A stretch of 20,292 bases of DNA, taken from positions 1-20,292 of the forward strand of contig JAEWFX010000044.1 of NCBI GenBank assembly GCA_023388605.1. The letters run 5' to 3'. The notes under the pieces are model-generated. The model saw only the letters and a program-made list of their open reading frames with translations, was not told where the DNA came from and made no database searches. Numbering within the stretch: position 1 is the stretch's first letter; each line of letters opens with the position of its first letter. The position numbers and the translations under genes were made by a program. This document shows positions 7,997 through 16,727 of this stretch, one piece after another. The stretch comes from Bacillota bacterium (GTDB lineage Bacteria; Bacillota; Clostridia; Saccharofermentanales; DTU023).

Positions 7997-9651
7997 TGTT
8001 TGATTTTTCGCCGCCAGCTGTTCCTGATTTTGTCAAATTCTACCAGTTGGCAGCGAGTTTGGCGCGCGAAAAACAAGATTTAACAAGCTCTGATGTCATC
8101 GCTCTGCTGCAAGAATTCAATCAGCGAGTGACAGAGATCGAGACTGCTTATAAATATCACCGTCTGCAATATGCTTGTACTAGAGATAAGGACGATCTGC
8201 AGAATCAACACGAATGTTGGCTGAATGAGTTGCCTTCTTATACACGAGCTAAAGCGGTGGTATATCATCGCTTACGCAGTTTGCAGAGCGATCCTGATTT
8301 GGCTTCGATATTGCCAGCCCCAGAGTTGATGGCACAAGCTGTAGCTTCATTCCCTCTAAACCATGAACAGATCGCCAATGAGTTGCGTAATATCGACGAT
8401 ATCCAGCAGTTTTTCTACCGCCTGAGTTTCAGCGATGGTGTGGAGGAATTTGCGATTTGGGATAGAGACAAATTTTTTAGCCAGACTGATAAACGCCGTC
8501 GCCATATGGCGTATCAGAGTGTAGCTGAGACCATGCTGGCTGAACAAAAGCAGTTGCTAGAACTTTATAGCAAAATGATAAGTGGTCGGGCCAATCAGGC
8601 TAAGACAGGCAATTTGCAATATCGAGCCTATACCGCCATCACCAGCAGTCACAGTGATCTAGGCATTCAGGAACTCAAAAAATTCCGCGAAGAAGCTGGT
8701 GAACTTTTGAAACCGGTGGTAGCAGAGATTCTTCGACAACGCAGTCTTCGCCTCGAAAAATGCAGCTATGCTGAGCGGATGTTATTTTTACCTGAAGCGA
8801 TATTGAATACTGTCCCTGGCAATGATACGCATCAGAAATTCTTGCCTGTGTTACGTGCCATATTGGGCGATGCGTCAGAAAGTTTCCTCGTTCATCTAGA
8901 GCGAGGTAATTTCACTGAAGCTGCGGAGATGACTTTTTGGTTAGGAGAAGAATCCTCAGTTATTCCGCAGATTCCTCTGGTCTTTTTACATTTGCCGCAC
9001 AGTAAAGATGCCAGCAGTGTTCAACAACTATTCGCTAACTGTGGACATGCTCTGGCCGATGTCTCAGCCATGCTCAATTTCCCTGACCAAAGATATATAC
9101 AGCAGCCGCATATGATCAAAGAATTATCTGCACTGATAATGGCCTATATCGGTGGACGCTATTCAGCGTGGTTTTTCAATGATGATACCAATGCCGCTAA
9201 TCTATACAACGACTCCATGCTCTGCAAAGAACTATGTCGTGCCAGTGAACTGTTGGCTATAGATGAGTTTGAGGATCATCTATATGAGTTTGGGAATATA
9301 CCGTTGGAAGTCGATCAGATCTGGCAGAGCGTCTATGCGAAATATTTTCCTGATAGTGAATTCGCATTAGACAATTATTTTGCTGAAGGCAAAGCCTGGC
9401 AATTAGAAGTCAATAGTCTCTTGTCCGCCTATAGTTCTCTGCACCGAGTGCTGGCTCTCATAACTTTGTTAGCAGAGATGCCACATTACGATCGGCGTAA
9501 TCACTTGGAGAAAAAACTCAATAATCTTTGGCTCAGTCATCCAGCCACGCCGCTCTTACAGCGGTTGAAACGTGCAGGTTTTGCCTCACCGTTAGAGAGC
9601 GAAACCATCAAGCGAGCTGTATTCGCAGCTGCGGATATACTCGAACTATGA
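7996..9651 (+). CDS. M3 oligoendopeptidase-like protein lacking the HExxH zinc motif
   Basis: A 551-residue protein whose C-terminal half follows clostridial M3-family oligoendopeptidases as I recall them. Recognisable stretches are FFNDDT at 393-398, IDEFEDHLYE at 422-431, a KYFPDSEF-type segment at about 446-453, and an FAEGKAW-type segment after it. Length fits the short M3 oligoendopeptidases. The zinc site does not: where HExGHA is expected, residues 347-352 read ANCGHA, so the first zinc His and the catalytic Glu are gone while the second His (351) remains. Glu376 sits where the third ligand would fall by spacing to FF at 393-394. It is therefore probably not a peptidase. The frame is intact over its full length, argS precedes it with a one-base overlap and the next gene overlaps by ATGA, so it is kept and translated. 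No signal peptide or membrane segment is seen. The M3 assignment rests on remembered motifs. Confidence 0.7.
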   Translation: MFDFSPPAVPDFVKFYQLAASLAREKQDLTSSDVIALLQEFNQRVTEIETAYKYHRLQYACTRDKDDLQNQHECWLNELPSYTRAKAVVYHRLRSLQSDPDLASILPAPELMAQAVASFPLNHEQIANELRNIDDIQQFFYRLSFSDGVEEFAIWDRDKFFSQTDKRRRHMAYQSVAETMLAEQKQLLELYSKMISGRANQAKTGNLQYRAYTAITSSHSDLGIQELKKFREEAGELLKPVVAEILRQRSLRLEKCSYAERMLFLPEAILNTVPGNDTHQKFLPVLRAILGDASESFLVHLERGNFTEAAEMTFWLGEESSVIPQIPLVFLHLPHSKDASSVQQLFANCGHALADVSAMLNFPDQRYIQQPHMIKELSALIMAYIGGRYSAWFFNDDTNAANLYNDSMLCKELCRASELLAIDEFEDHLYEFGNIPLEVDQIWQSVYAKYFPDSEFALDNYFAEGKAWQLEVNSLLSAYSSLHRVLALITLLAEMPHYDRRNHLEKKLNNLWLSHPATPLLQRLKRAGFASPLESETIKRAVFAAADILEL

Positions 9652-10934
9652 CCAGACAAAAAACACCACAAATCCCCAAAGCCTTTGTTAAAGAGATACA
9701 TAAACTCTGGGAGATGGCATCGGCAGATGCCGATGTTTCCCGACAGTTGGGCAGTTGTGAAGAGTTTTTAAAAAGTTTAGATCAACCTGCTGAGAATGGT
9801 TTCATTGTACAAAACCTACGCGATAACCCTGACTCTATGCGTGCAGATTTAGCATCCTTGCTCACTAGCGGAGAATCTATTCCCTGGGCAGAGGGATACG
9901 CTCTATCGTCTACAGAATATCAACACTGGCGAAAAAGCGAACTATATCGCCGAGGTTATTTTTATTTTCAAGATCCAGCTGCCATGTTGCCTGCGACTCT
10001 CTTAGGCTCAAAACCTGGTGAGCGAGTGATCGATGTCTGTGCTTCGCCCGGAGGCAAAAGTATAGCCATCGCAAATCATTTGCAGAACAGAGGTTTGTTG
10101 CTGGCGAATGAGTATGAATACAAACGTCTACCAGCACTGTTGGTAAATCTAGAGCAGGTAGGTGCCAGTAATATCGTGGTCGCTAACAATGAGATCGCAG
10201 AGTTGGTACGTGTGGGCGAACAATCGTTTGATAGAGTTATGCTCGATGTACCTTGTAGCGGTTCAGCCATGTTTCGCAAAAACAAGCGAGCACGAATCAA
10301 TTGGAAGCAACTCAACCACCGCCAATTGCATGAATTACAGTACGAACTATTAAGCGAAGGTGCCAAACTATTGAAGGTGGACGGTACTTTAGTATATTCG
10401 ACCTGTTCTTTCTCCATAGCTGAGAATGAGGCACAGATAGCCCGTTTCTTGAATGAACACCCCGATTTTGACTTGCTGGAAGATAAAAATTTGAAGCGAG
10501 TTGTTGCAGATGGTATACCGCTGGCTGATTGTCCAGAAGTCAAGCGCTGCTATCGTCTATTTCCGCATCTACATGCTGGTGAAGGACATTTTGCCGCAGT
10601 GCTGACACGGACACGTCGCGATTCAGAATATGTCGCTGATACTGCTTGCGATAAATCATTCAGCGAATTTCAAACTATTGCTCATTACCGTATTGGACAT
10701 CAATTGTTCGCTATGAATGGCGATGAGAGTGAATATGCATTTATAGATTGTCTGATTAAAGAGTTGAAGATACGGCGAATAGGTATTTTAGTCGGTTTTT
10801 CTGAGGAGAGAGAGATGGTCGATTCCTATCGAGTTCAGTCTATTTCTCCGCAAGAGTTCAAACAATTATTGACTGATTACGCTGACTCTTATCTGCAGAC
10901 AGATGTGCTAAAATTACAAAAGATCAACAGATAG
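9648..10934 (+). CDS. RsmB/RsmF-family RNA (cytosine-C5)-methyltransferase
   Basis: A 428-residue NOL1/NOP2/Sun-family methyltransferase. These enzymes put a methyl from S-adenosylmethionine on C5 of cytosine in rRNA. The SAM-binding motif DVCASPGGKS is at 129-138. DVPCSGS holds motif IV Cys203, and YSTCSF holds motif VI catalytic Cys253, the two-cysteine arrangement of m5C RNA methyltransferases. The N-terminal IPWAEGYAL and FQDPAAMLPA, plus a C-terminal extension of ~70 residues after RIGHQLF, resemble RsmF more than RsmB (no NusB-like domain). The start at 9648 overlaps the previous stop (ATGA). An upstream start at 9528 would add 40 residues read out of frame through the previous gene, and is rejected. 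There is no good SD, so translation probably depends on coupling. The exact rRNA position is not deducible. Confidence 0.92.
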   Translation: MTRQKTPQIPKAFVKEIHKLWEMASADADVSRQLGSCEEFLKSLDQPAENGFIVQNLRDNPDSMRADLASLLTSGESIPWAEGYALSSTEYQHWRKSELYRRGYFYFQDPAAMLPATLLGSKPGERVIDVCASPGGKSIAIANHLQNRGLLLANEYEYKRLPALLVNLEQVGASNIVVANNEIAELVRVGEQSFDRVMLDVPCSGSAMFRKNKRARINWKQLNHRQLHELQYELLSEGAKLLKVDGTLVYSTCSFSIAENEAQIARFLNEHPDFDLLEDKNLKRVVADGIPLADCPEVKRCYRLFPHLHAGEGHFAAVLTRTRRDSEYVADTACDKSFSEFQTIAHYRIGHQLFAMNGDESEYAFIDCLIKELKIRRIGILVGFSEEREMVDSYRVQSISPQEFKQLLTDYADSYLQTDVLKLQKINR

Positions 10935-10943
10935 GAGAAGTCT

Positions 10944-11915
10944 ATGAGCGAAATAAAATGTATTGGTGTTTTGACAAGTGGTGGTGATGCCCCTGGTATG
11001 AATGGTGTAATTCGTTCAGTCACACGTTCAGGTATCTTTCATGGCATGCAGGTGATGGGTATCCACCGTGGTTATCATGGCCTCAGCAGAGGTGACATGA
11101 TCGAGCTCACAGACCGTTCAGTATCTGATATGCTCCATCGTGGTGGTACATTCTTGATGACAGCGCGCAGCGAAGAATTCAAGAGCCCTGAAGGGGTGGA
11201 GCGCGCCGCCAACATGTGCCGTGTTTTTGGTCTTGATGCTCTAGTCGCCATCGGCGGTGACGGAACCTATCGAGGTGCTTTGGATCTATCAAAAGCAGGT
11301 ATTCCAGTGATCACTGTACCAGGCACCATCGACAACGATATCGCCTGTACTGAGTACACCATAGGTTTTGATACCGCTCTCAACACTGCGATCGAGGCCG
11401 TCGACAAATTGCGTGATACGGCATCTTCACACGAGCGTTGTAGCGTCATCCAAGTTATGGGTAGACATGCAGGATACATAGCAGTCAACACCGGCATTGC
11501 CACTGGCGCTGAGATCGTGTTGATCCCCGAACAACCCATCGATTTCGACAAGGATGTCGTGCGTAAGATTTTGACCGCACGCAATCGCAATAAACGACAC
11601 TACATCGTGATCGTAGCTGAAGGTGCAGGTCAATCAATAGAAGTAGCTGAACGCATTGAAGCAGAGACTGGCATCGAAGCACGTGCTACCGTACTAGGTT
11701 ATGTACAGCGTGGCGGCAATCCCAATTTCCGTGACCGCTATTTGGCATCCATGATGGGTAAGCACGCAGTGGAGTGCATAGTCGAAAAACGCCTCAATCG
11801 CGCTGTGATTTTGCGTGATGGACAGGTCACTGACATGGATCTAGCAGAAGCTTTGAGTATGCAGAAAAATGTCTCGGCTGAAGTTCTGAAAACAGCTAGC
11901 ATACTGTCACGCTAG
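10944..11915 (+). CDS. pfkA: ATP-dependent 6-phosphofructokinase
   Basis: A 323-residue enzyme, the standard length for bacterial PfkA, phosphorylating fructose-6-phosphate in glycolysis. The nucleotide-binding start GVLTSGGDAPGMN is near the N-terminus. GGDGT at 104-108 and PGTIDND at 126-132 hold the Mg and catalytic residues (Asp106; Asp130 as base). Gly107 and Gly127 at the two diagnostic sites mark the ATP-using type; pyrophosphate-dependent enzymes carry Asp and Lys there. MGRHAGYIA and the RGGNPNFRDR segment complete the substrate and effector sites. GGAG at 10934-10937 is 6 bases from the ATG. The gene follows the methyltransferase by 9 bases. Confidence 0.97.
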   Translation: MSEIKCIGVLTSGGDAPGMNGVIRSVTRSGIFHGMQVMGIHRGYHGLSRGDMIELTDRSVSDMLHRGGTFLMTARSEEFKSPEGVERAANMCRVFGLDALVAIGGDGTYRGALDLSKAGIPVITVPGTIDNDIACTEYTIGFDTALNTAIEAVDKLRDTASSHERCSVIQVMGRHAGYIAVNTGIATGAEIVLIPEQPIDFDKDVVRKILTARNRNKRHYIVIVAEGAGQSIEVAERIEAETGIEARATVLGYVQRGGNPNFRDRYLASMMGKHAVECIVEKRLNRAVILRDGQVTDMDLAEALSMQKNVSAEVLKTASILSR

Positions 11916-11937
11916 AATAGAAAATACTAACTTTCAA

Positions 11938-14433
11938 ATGATAGCTCAGTCTGCATTACATATATTGGAATTCGACAAGATCCAGCAAAAATTGGTAGTT
12001 TATGCCAAAACGCTCGGAGGTCGTAGACTATGTCTAGATATGTCACCAGCGACTGAGCTAGCAGTTTGTCGACGTCTTTTAGATGAGACCGCAGATGCTC
12101 TCGATATCATCACCGAGCATGGCAGTATACCGCTTGAAGGTTGTGAAGATATCAGCGAACATCTCAATTTTTTGGCGGCAGGTGGCGTATTAGATTGCCG
12201 TGAATTATTGCAGTTCTATCGTTTTTTGCGTTCGGTAGACCGAGCATATTCCTACCTGCCCAAGGATCTCATCGAGCACCAGGACGAATTGTCCCAAGCT
12301 CAACGTTTTGTACGCGAACGTGATCCGTTACAACAGCTGCAACGATCGAATGAACAGAGTAATCCCTTTAACTACTTGATCAGTCAAATTCAGCTCTTAA
12401 ATCCGCTGCACCATCTATGTGAACGCATCGATCAATGCATCGCCTCAGAAACCGAGATCTATGACCGTGCTACACCTGAATTATTCGCCATTCGCCGCAA
12501 TATTGCGACGGCACAAGAGCGCATCAAAGCTCAATTAGAATCCATCCTCAAGCGTCAGGCGGAACATCTATCTGATGCAGTAGTGACCATTCGTCAAGAT
12601 CGTTATGTAGTACCAGTTAAAGCAGATAGCCGTAAATCCATCCCTGGTATCATTCATGACACATCTTCTTCCGGTGCTACGGTGTTTATTGAGCCCATGC
12701 CGGTGGTGGAATTAAACAATAAAATCCGTGAGCTAAAACTTGCTGAAGAAAAAGAAATGTATCGCATCTGTAAGATGTTGAGTGAAGCCCTGGCGGCTGA
12801 AAGTACTACCATCTTACGCGATCAAGTAGTTTTGTCCGACATCGACTTCGTACAAGCCAAGGCTCTGCTCGCCAGTGAGTTGCGATGTATCAAGCCGAAA
12901 CTAACTGAGCATGGCACTGTACTCAAACAAGCACGCCATCCTCTGATCGATAGCAGTCAAGTTGTGCCCATCGACATCGAAATAGGCAGAGAGTTCACAG
13001 CCATCATGATCACAGGTCCGAATACCGGCGGTAAGACTGTCAGCCTCAAAACCTGTGGATTGCTCGTGTTGATGGCTCAAGCTGGCCTGCTGATACCAGC
13101 GGCAGAAGAATCAGAGGTACGTGTTTTTACACAAGTTTTGCCAGATATCGGTGACGAGCAGAGTATCGAACAGAATCTCAGTACCTTTTCTGCACACCTG
13201 ACTGCCTTGATCAAAATTATCGAGACAGCTGATCACAATTCGTTGGTGTTGCTCGATGAGCCAGGAGCAGGTACAGATCCTGCTGAAGGCGCGGCTCTGG
13301 CGATGGCTATCATCGACTTTTTCCTGCAACAAAAAAGTGAAATCATCGCCACTACTCACTATCCTGAACTCAAAAATTATGCTCTCAATCGTCCTGGTGT
13401 CATCAATGCTTGTTGTGAGTTCGATACAGAGACCTTACGTCCCACTTATAGACTCTTATTAGGTGTACCCGGCGTCAGTAATGCCCTGTTGATATCACAG
13501 AAATTAGGTTTGCCAGAAGAGATCATCACTGCTGCCAAATGCTTGTTAGCAGGGGAGAAACAGGAGCTAGAATCTCAGTTGCAGGCACTAGAAAATTCAC
13601 ATAAAGTCATCGCGGATCTCAAGGAACAGATCGCTGATTTAGAGAAGTTATCTGAGGAGAGAGCGATTAAACTCGCAGAAAAAGAAGCTGAGGTGGTAGA
13701 ACGCAACCGTGAGATCATTCAAAAAGCTAAACGTCGAGCGAGTGAGATCCTGCAACAGGCACAATCAGAGGCAGGAGACATCATCTCTGAACTCAAAGAG
13801 CTCAAACAGCAGGCCAAGTTTGAGAATCTTGACCAGGCTCTGCCACAGGCTCGACAATTGCAGCAAGAACTGGTAGCCAAGGGGCAAGTTTTTCAGCCGG
13901 CTAAGCCAAAAGGTAAACTCACTGCCAGTGATATTTCAGTCGGCAGTCGTTATATTTCTACAAGTGGATTTTCTGGTGTAGCGGCAGAGCCACCAGACAA
14001 TTCGGGTCGTGTCTTGCTCAAGTCAGGTGCCATGTCGCTGAGAATATCAGTCAAGGAATTGATGCCAGCCAGTGAGCCTGATTTAGACAAAGCACCCAAT
14101 AAAAGTCGTAGTGGCAACGATAAGAATAGGAACAAGGCAAAACAGCTATCTTCCATCACTAATCGTTTGACGACACAGAAACATCTCACAGCTACGAGCG
14201 AAATTAAATTGATCGGCAAACGGGTCGATGATGCCTTGTATGAACTTGATTCATTCCTCGACGATGCGGTACTAGCTGGCCTGACAAAGGTGAGAATTGT
14301 ACACGGCAAAGGTACGGGAGCTCTGCGTCAAGCAGTGCACGAAAAACTTAAACGTGATCGTCGAGTCTCTGCCTATCATCTGGCGACTTTTGGCGAAGGT
14401 GACAGCGGCGTAACTATCGTCGAAATGTCATAG
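11938..14433 (+). CDS. mutS2: MutS2 (Smr-domain MutS paralogue)
   Basis: An 831-residue MutS2. Family roles are suppression of recombination and, in Bacillus, rescue of collided ribosomes. It lacks the MutS mismatch-reading N-terminal domains and starts with HILEFDKIQQKL, typical of MutS2. The ATPase has Walker A GPNTGGKT at 360-367 and Walker B LLDEPGAGTDP with Asp440-Glu441. A charged coiled coil spans about 537-640, followed by a KOW-like region and a linker rich in Lys, Asn and Ser. The C-terminal Smr domain keeps HGKGTG at 789-794, but the LDLRG-type motif at its start reads KLIG (757-760). No SD is visible in the 22 bases after pfkA, and no other start suits the family. The coiled coil, domain order and length are as expected. 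Confidence 0.95.
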   Translation: MIAQSALHILEFDKIQQKLVVYAKTLGGRRLCLDMSPATELAVCRRLLDETADALDIITEHGSIPLEGCEDISEHLNFLAAGGVLDCRELLQFYRFLRSVDRAYSYLPKDLIEHQDELSQAQRFVRERDPLQQLQRSNEQSNPFNYLISQIQLLNPLHHLCERIDQCIASETEIYDRATPELFAIRRNIATAQERIKAQLESILKRQAEHLSDAVVTIRQDRYVVPVKADSRKSIPGIIHDTSSSGATVFIEPMPVVELNNKIRELKLAEEKEMYRICKMLSEALAAESTTILRDQVVLSDIDFVQAKALLASELRCIKPKLTEHGTVLKQARHPLIDSSQVVPIDIEIGREFTAIMITGPNTGGKTVSLKTCGLLVLMAQAGLLIPAAEESEVRVFTQVLPDIGDEQSIEQNLSTFSAHLTALIKIIETADHNSLVLLDEPGAGTDPAEGAALAMAIIDFFLQQKSEIIATTHYPELKNYALNRPGVINACCEFDTETLRPTYRLLLGVPGVSNALLISQKLGLPEEIITAAKCLLAGEKQELESQLQALENSHKVIADLKEQIADLEKLSEERAIKLAEKEAEVVERNREIIQKAKRRASEILQQAQSEAGDIISELKELKQQAKFENLDQALPQARQLQQELVAKGQVFQPAKPKGKLTASDISVGSRYISTSGFSGVAAEPPDNSGRVLLKSGAMSLRISVKELMPASEPDLDKAPNKSRSGNDKNRNKAKQLSSITNRLTTQKHLTATSEIKLIGKRVDDALYELDSFLDDAVLAGLTKVRIVHGKGTGALRQAVHEKLKRDRRVSAYHLATFGEGDSGVTIVEMS

Positions 14434-14448
14434 AGAAAAGCATATAAT
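14420..14448 (+). promoter_or_regulatory. Possible sigma-70-type promoter for pta-ackA
   Basis: TATAAT at 14443-14448 matches the -10 consensus exactly. At 17-base spacing the -35 position reads TCGAAA (4 of 6). It covers the end of mutS2 and leaves a leader of about 20 bases before pta. The surrounding stretch is very AT-rich, which makes chance -10 matches likely, so this is tentative. Confidence 0.4.
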
Positions 14449-14477
14449 AATTAATAATATATTTTCAAAGGAGTCCT

Positions 14478-15473
14478 ATGAGTAACTTTATCGAGCAAAT
14501 TATCAGTCGTGCAAAGGCTAACAAGAAGACCATAATATTACCAGAGAGCGAAGATCTACGTGTCATCGAGGCAGCATCACGTGTGTTGCAGCGCGATATC
14601 GCCGATATCGTCCTGTTGGGAGATGCAGAAAAAATTCAGTCCATCGCACCCGAATGGACATTGGAACAAGCGACATTCATCGACCCTGAGACATCGACAG
14701 ATTTTGAGCGCTATGTCAACGAGTTCTATGAAATGCGCAAACACAAAGGTTTGACCGAGGAACAAGCACGTGAACAGATGAAGAATCCGACTGTTTTCGG
14801 CATGATGTTGGTCAAGGACGGTAAGGCCGATGGTCTCGTCGCTGGTGCAGTGAATTCAACTGCGGACACTTTACGACCCGCCCTGCAGATTTTGCGTACT
14901 AAACCAGGAACAGCTCTAGTATCAGCTTTCTTTATGATGGTGGTGCCAGACTGTGAAATGGGTGCCAATGGCACTTTCTTATTCGCCGACTGTGCTCTCA
15001 ACACCAATCCTAATGCTGAACAGATAGCTGACATAGCGGCAGCTTCAGCTGCTTCTTTCCGTTCGCTGACTGGTGAAGAACCTATCGTCGCGATGACTTC
15101 ATATTCGAGCCAAGGCAGTGGTAAAGGTGAAGATGTAGACAAAATGCGTGAAGCTACTCGCTTAGCAAAAGAAAAGCTCCCCGAGGTCATTCTAGACGGT
15201 GAGTTACAGATCGATGCCGCACTAGTAGAAGCCACTGGCCGCAAAAAAGCACCTAACAGCAAAGTGCAGGGCAATGCCAATGTCTTGATCTTCCCAGATC
15301 TCAACACAGGCAATATCTCCTACAAATTAGTGCAGTACTTAGCCAAAGCTGAAGCTTATGGCCCCATGCTGCAAGGAATTGCCAAACCCGTCAATGATCT
15401 GTCACGTGGTTGTAGCGCTGACGACATCGTCGGTGTCGTAGCTATCACCGCAGTACAAGCTCAAACTGAATAA
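14478..15473 (+). CDS. pta: Phosphate acetyltransferase
   Basis: A 331-residue single-domain Pta, converting acetyl-CoA and phosphate to acetyl phosphate and CoA in the cytoplasm. Family segments include IILPESEDLRVIEAA near the start, DGLVAGAVNSTADTLRPALQ, FFMMVVPD, FADCALNTNP, and FPDLNTGNISYKL with GIAKPVNDLSRG at the C-terminus. Length matches the short Pta without the DRTGG regulatory domain. A strong SD, AAAGGAG at 14467-14473, lies 4 bases from the ATG, the best in the window, in keeping with high expression. ackA follows after 14 bases, forming the standard acetate-producing ATP pathway. Confidence 0.97.
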   Translation: MSNFIEQIISRAKANKKTIILPESEDLRVIEAASRVLQRDIADIVLLGDAEKIQSIAPEWTLEQATFIDPETSTDFERYVNEFYEMRKHKGLTEEQAREQMKNPTVFGMMLVKDGKADGLVAGAVNSTADTLRPALQILRTKPGTALVSAFFMMVVPDCEMGANGTFLFADCALNTNPNAEQIADIAAASAASFRSLTGEEPIVAMTSYSSQGSGKGEDVDKMREATRLAKEKLPEVILDGELQIDAALVEATGRKKAPNSKVQGNANVLIFPDLNTGNISYKLVQYLAKAEAYGPMLQGIAKPVNDLSRGCSADDIVGVVAITAVQAQTE

Positions 15474-15477
15474 TCAC

Positions 15478-15482
15478 AGGAG
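15478..15482 (+). promoter_or_regulatory. Ribosome binding site fixing the ackA start
   Basis: AGGAG at 15478-15482 is 5 bases before ATG 15488. The alternative in-frame GTG at 15482 shares its first base with this SD and so cannot be served by it. ATG 15488 also gives the family N-terminus MKILIVNAGSSS. Confidence 0.8.
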
Positions 15483-15487
15483 TGAAA

Positions 15488-16681
15488 ATGAAAATTTTAA
15501 TTGTCAATGCAGGAAGTTCTTCTCTCAAATACCAGCTGATGGATATGGATACTCGCAGCGTGATGGCCAAAGGTATATGTGAGCGTATCGGTATCAACGA
15601 TTCACGTCTGAAACATCGTGGTAAAGGTGAAGAGGTTGTGATCAACCAAGACATGCCCACGCATGCAGAAGCTGTCGCTCTAGTATTAGAGCAATTGGTC
15701 TCTCCCTCAAGTGGTGTAATCTCCTCCATGGATGAGATAGCTGCCGTCGGACATCGTGTCCTACATGGTGGTGCCAAGTTCACTCAATCAGTACTGATCA
15801 ATCAAGAGGTCAAAGATACCATTGTCGAATACTATCCTCTAGGGCCGTTACATAATCCTGCAAATATGATGGGTATCGAAGCTTGTGAAAAGGCGATGCC
15901 TGGTGTGCCTCAAGTAGCTGTCTTCGATACAGCCTTCCACCAGACTATGCCAGCACATAGCTTTATGTATGGTCTGCCTTACGAAATCTATGAAAAATAC
16001 GATGTGCGTCGCTATGGTTTCCACGGCACCTCGCACCGTTTTGTCTCTCAGCGCATCCGTGAAATTTTAGGTGATAAAGCTGGTAAAGTCGTGGTCTGCC
16101 ACCTCGGTAACGGCTCTTCCTTGAGTGCTGTGCAAGACGGCAAGTGTGTCGATACCTCGATGGGACTCACACCTTTATCAGGCCCTTTGATGGGCACTCG
16201 TTGCGGTGACATCGACCCAGCCATCGTACCTTTCTTGATGGAACGCATGCAGCTCAGTGGCAGTGAGATCGACAACTTGATGAACAAACAGAGTGGCGTA
16301 AATGGCATCTCAGGAGTCAGCAGTGATTTTCGCGATCTGTCAGCTGCAGCAGAACAAGGTAATGAACGTGCCAAACTCGCTTTAGAGATGTTCACTTATC
16401 AAGTGCGTAAATACATCGGTGCCTACGCTGCTGCTATGAACGGATTAGACGTCATTGTCTTCACTGCTGGTATCGGTGAGAACGACGATGCTGTCCGCCG
16501 CGAGATCTTGGCTGGATTGGGTTATCTGGGTGTCGAGATAGATGCAGAACTCAACGCCAAAACTCACGGTCAAGAGGTATGTATATCTAAAGCTGATTCT
16601 AAAGTACAAGTCTGGGTTGTCCCGACTAATGAAGAATTAGCCATCGCTCTGGATACTCAAGAGATAGCTAGTAATCTATAA
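15488..16681 (+). CDS. ackA: Acetate kinase
   Basis: A 397-residue acetate kinase, the usual length, which makes ATP and acetate from acetyl phosphate. Family marks in order: KILIVNAGSSSLKYQL, VFDTAFHQTMP, YGFHGTSHRFV (His179 and His183, the catalytic region), CHLGNGSSLSA (phosphate-2), SGVNGISGVSSDFRDL and VFTAGIGEND (adenosine-binding). All expected active-site segments are intact. It follows pta by 14 bases with its own SD. A hairpin 15 bases past the stop may end the pta-ackA transcript. Confidence 0.97.
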   Translation: MKILIVNAGSSSLKYQLMDMDTRSVMAKGICERIGINDSRLKHRGKGEEVVINQDMPTHAEAVALVLEQLVSPSSGVISSMDEIAAVGHRVLHGGAKFTQSVLINQEVKDTIVEYYPLGPLHNPANMMGIEACEKAMPGVPQVAVFDTAFHQTMPAHSFMYGLPYEIYEKYDVRRYGFHGTSHRFVSQRIREILGDKAGKVVVCHLGNGSSLSAVQDGKCVDTSMGLTPLSGPLMGTRCGDIDPAIVPFLMERMQLSGSEIDNLMNKQSGVNGISGVSSDFRDLSAAAEQGNERAKLALEMFTYQVRKYIGAYAAAMNGLDVIVFTAGIGENDDAVRREILAGLGYLGVEIDAELNAKTHGQEVCISKADSKVQVWVVPTNEELAIALDTQEIASNL

Positions 16682-16695
16682 TTTATTCTTGTACG

Positions 16696-16727
16696 TAAGT
16701 CATAGGGGTCACCCTATGACTTATTTT
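16696..16727 (+). terminator. Perfect 12-bp hairpin after ackA: terminator and/or start-site-occluding structure
   Basis: The arms TAAGTCATAGGG (16696-16707) and CCCTATGACTTA (16712-16723) are exact reverse complements around the loop GTCA. Four Ts follow at 16724-16727. This looks like an intrinsic terminator for pta-ackA, although the T tract is short. The same arms contain the only SD-like sequence (AGGGG, 16704-16708) and the first ATG (16716-16718) of the next gene, so in RNA both would be base-paired. Confidence 0.7.

Noticed and set aside
9528..9647. Upstream start for the methyltransferase adding 40 residues
   Set aside because: It is the out-of-frame reading of the end of the M3-like gene; ATG 9648 in an ATGA overlap is the natural start.
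10944..11915. Pyrophosphate-dependent phosphofructokinase, suggested by an energy-saving anaerobe context
   Set aside because: Gly107 and Gly127 at the two diagnostic sites indicate the ATP-dependent type.
14726..15313. Long reverse-strand open frame (195 codons) opposite pta
   Set aside because: Antisense shadow of a clear gene, with low-complexity Ser/Ala/Pro-rich translation, no SD and no recognisable motif. The same applies to reverse frames at 10076-10543, 18296-18733 and 5778-6161.
15482..15487. GTG start for ackA
   Set aside because: The GTG overlaps the SD; ATG 15488 is correctly spaced and family-conserved.
16677..16682. TATAAT as a promoter for the unknown gene after ackA
   Set aside because: An exact -10 match, but the best -35 at 17-base spacing (TACTCA) has only 3 of 6 matches and the region is AT-rich; not supported enough to list as a feature.
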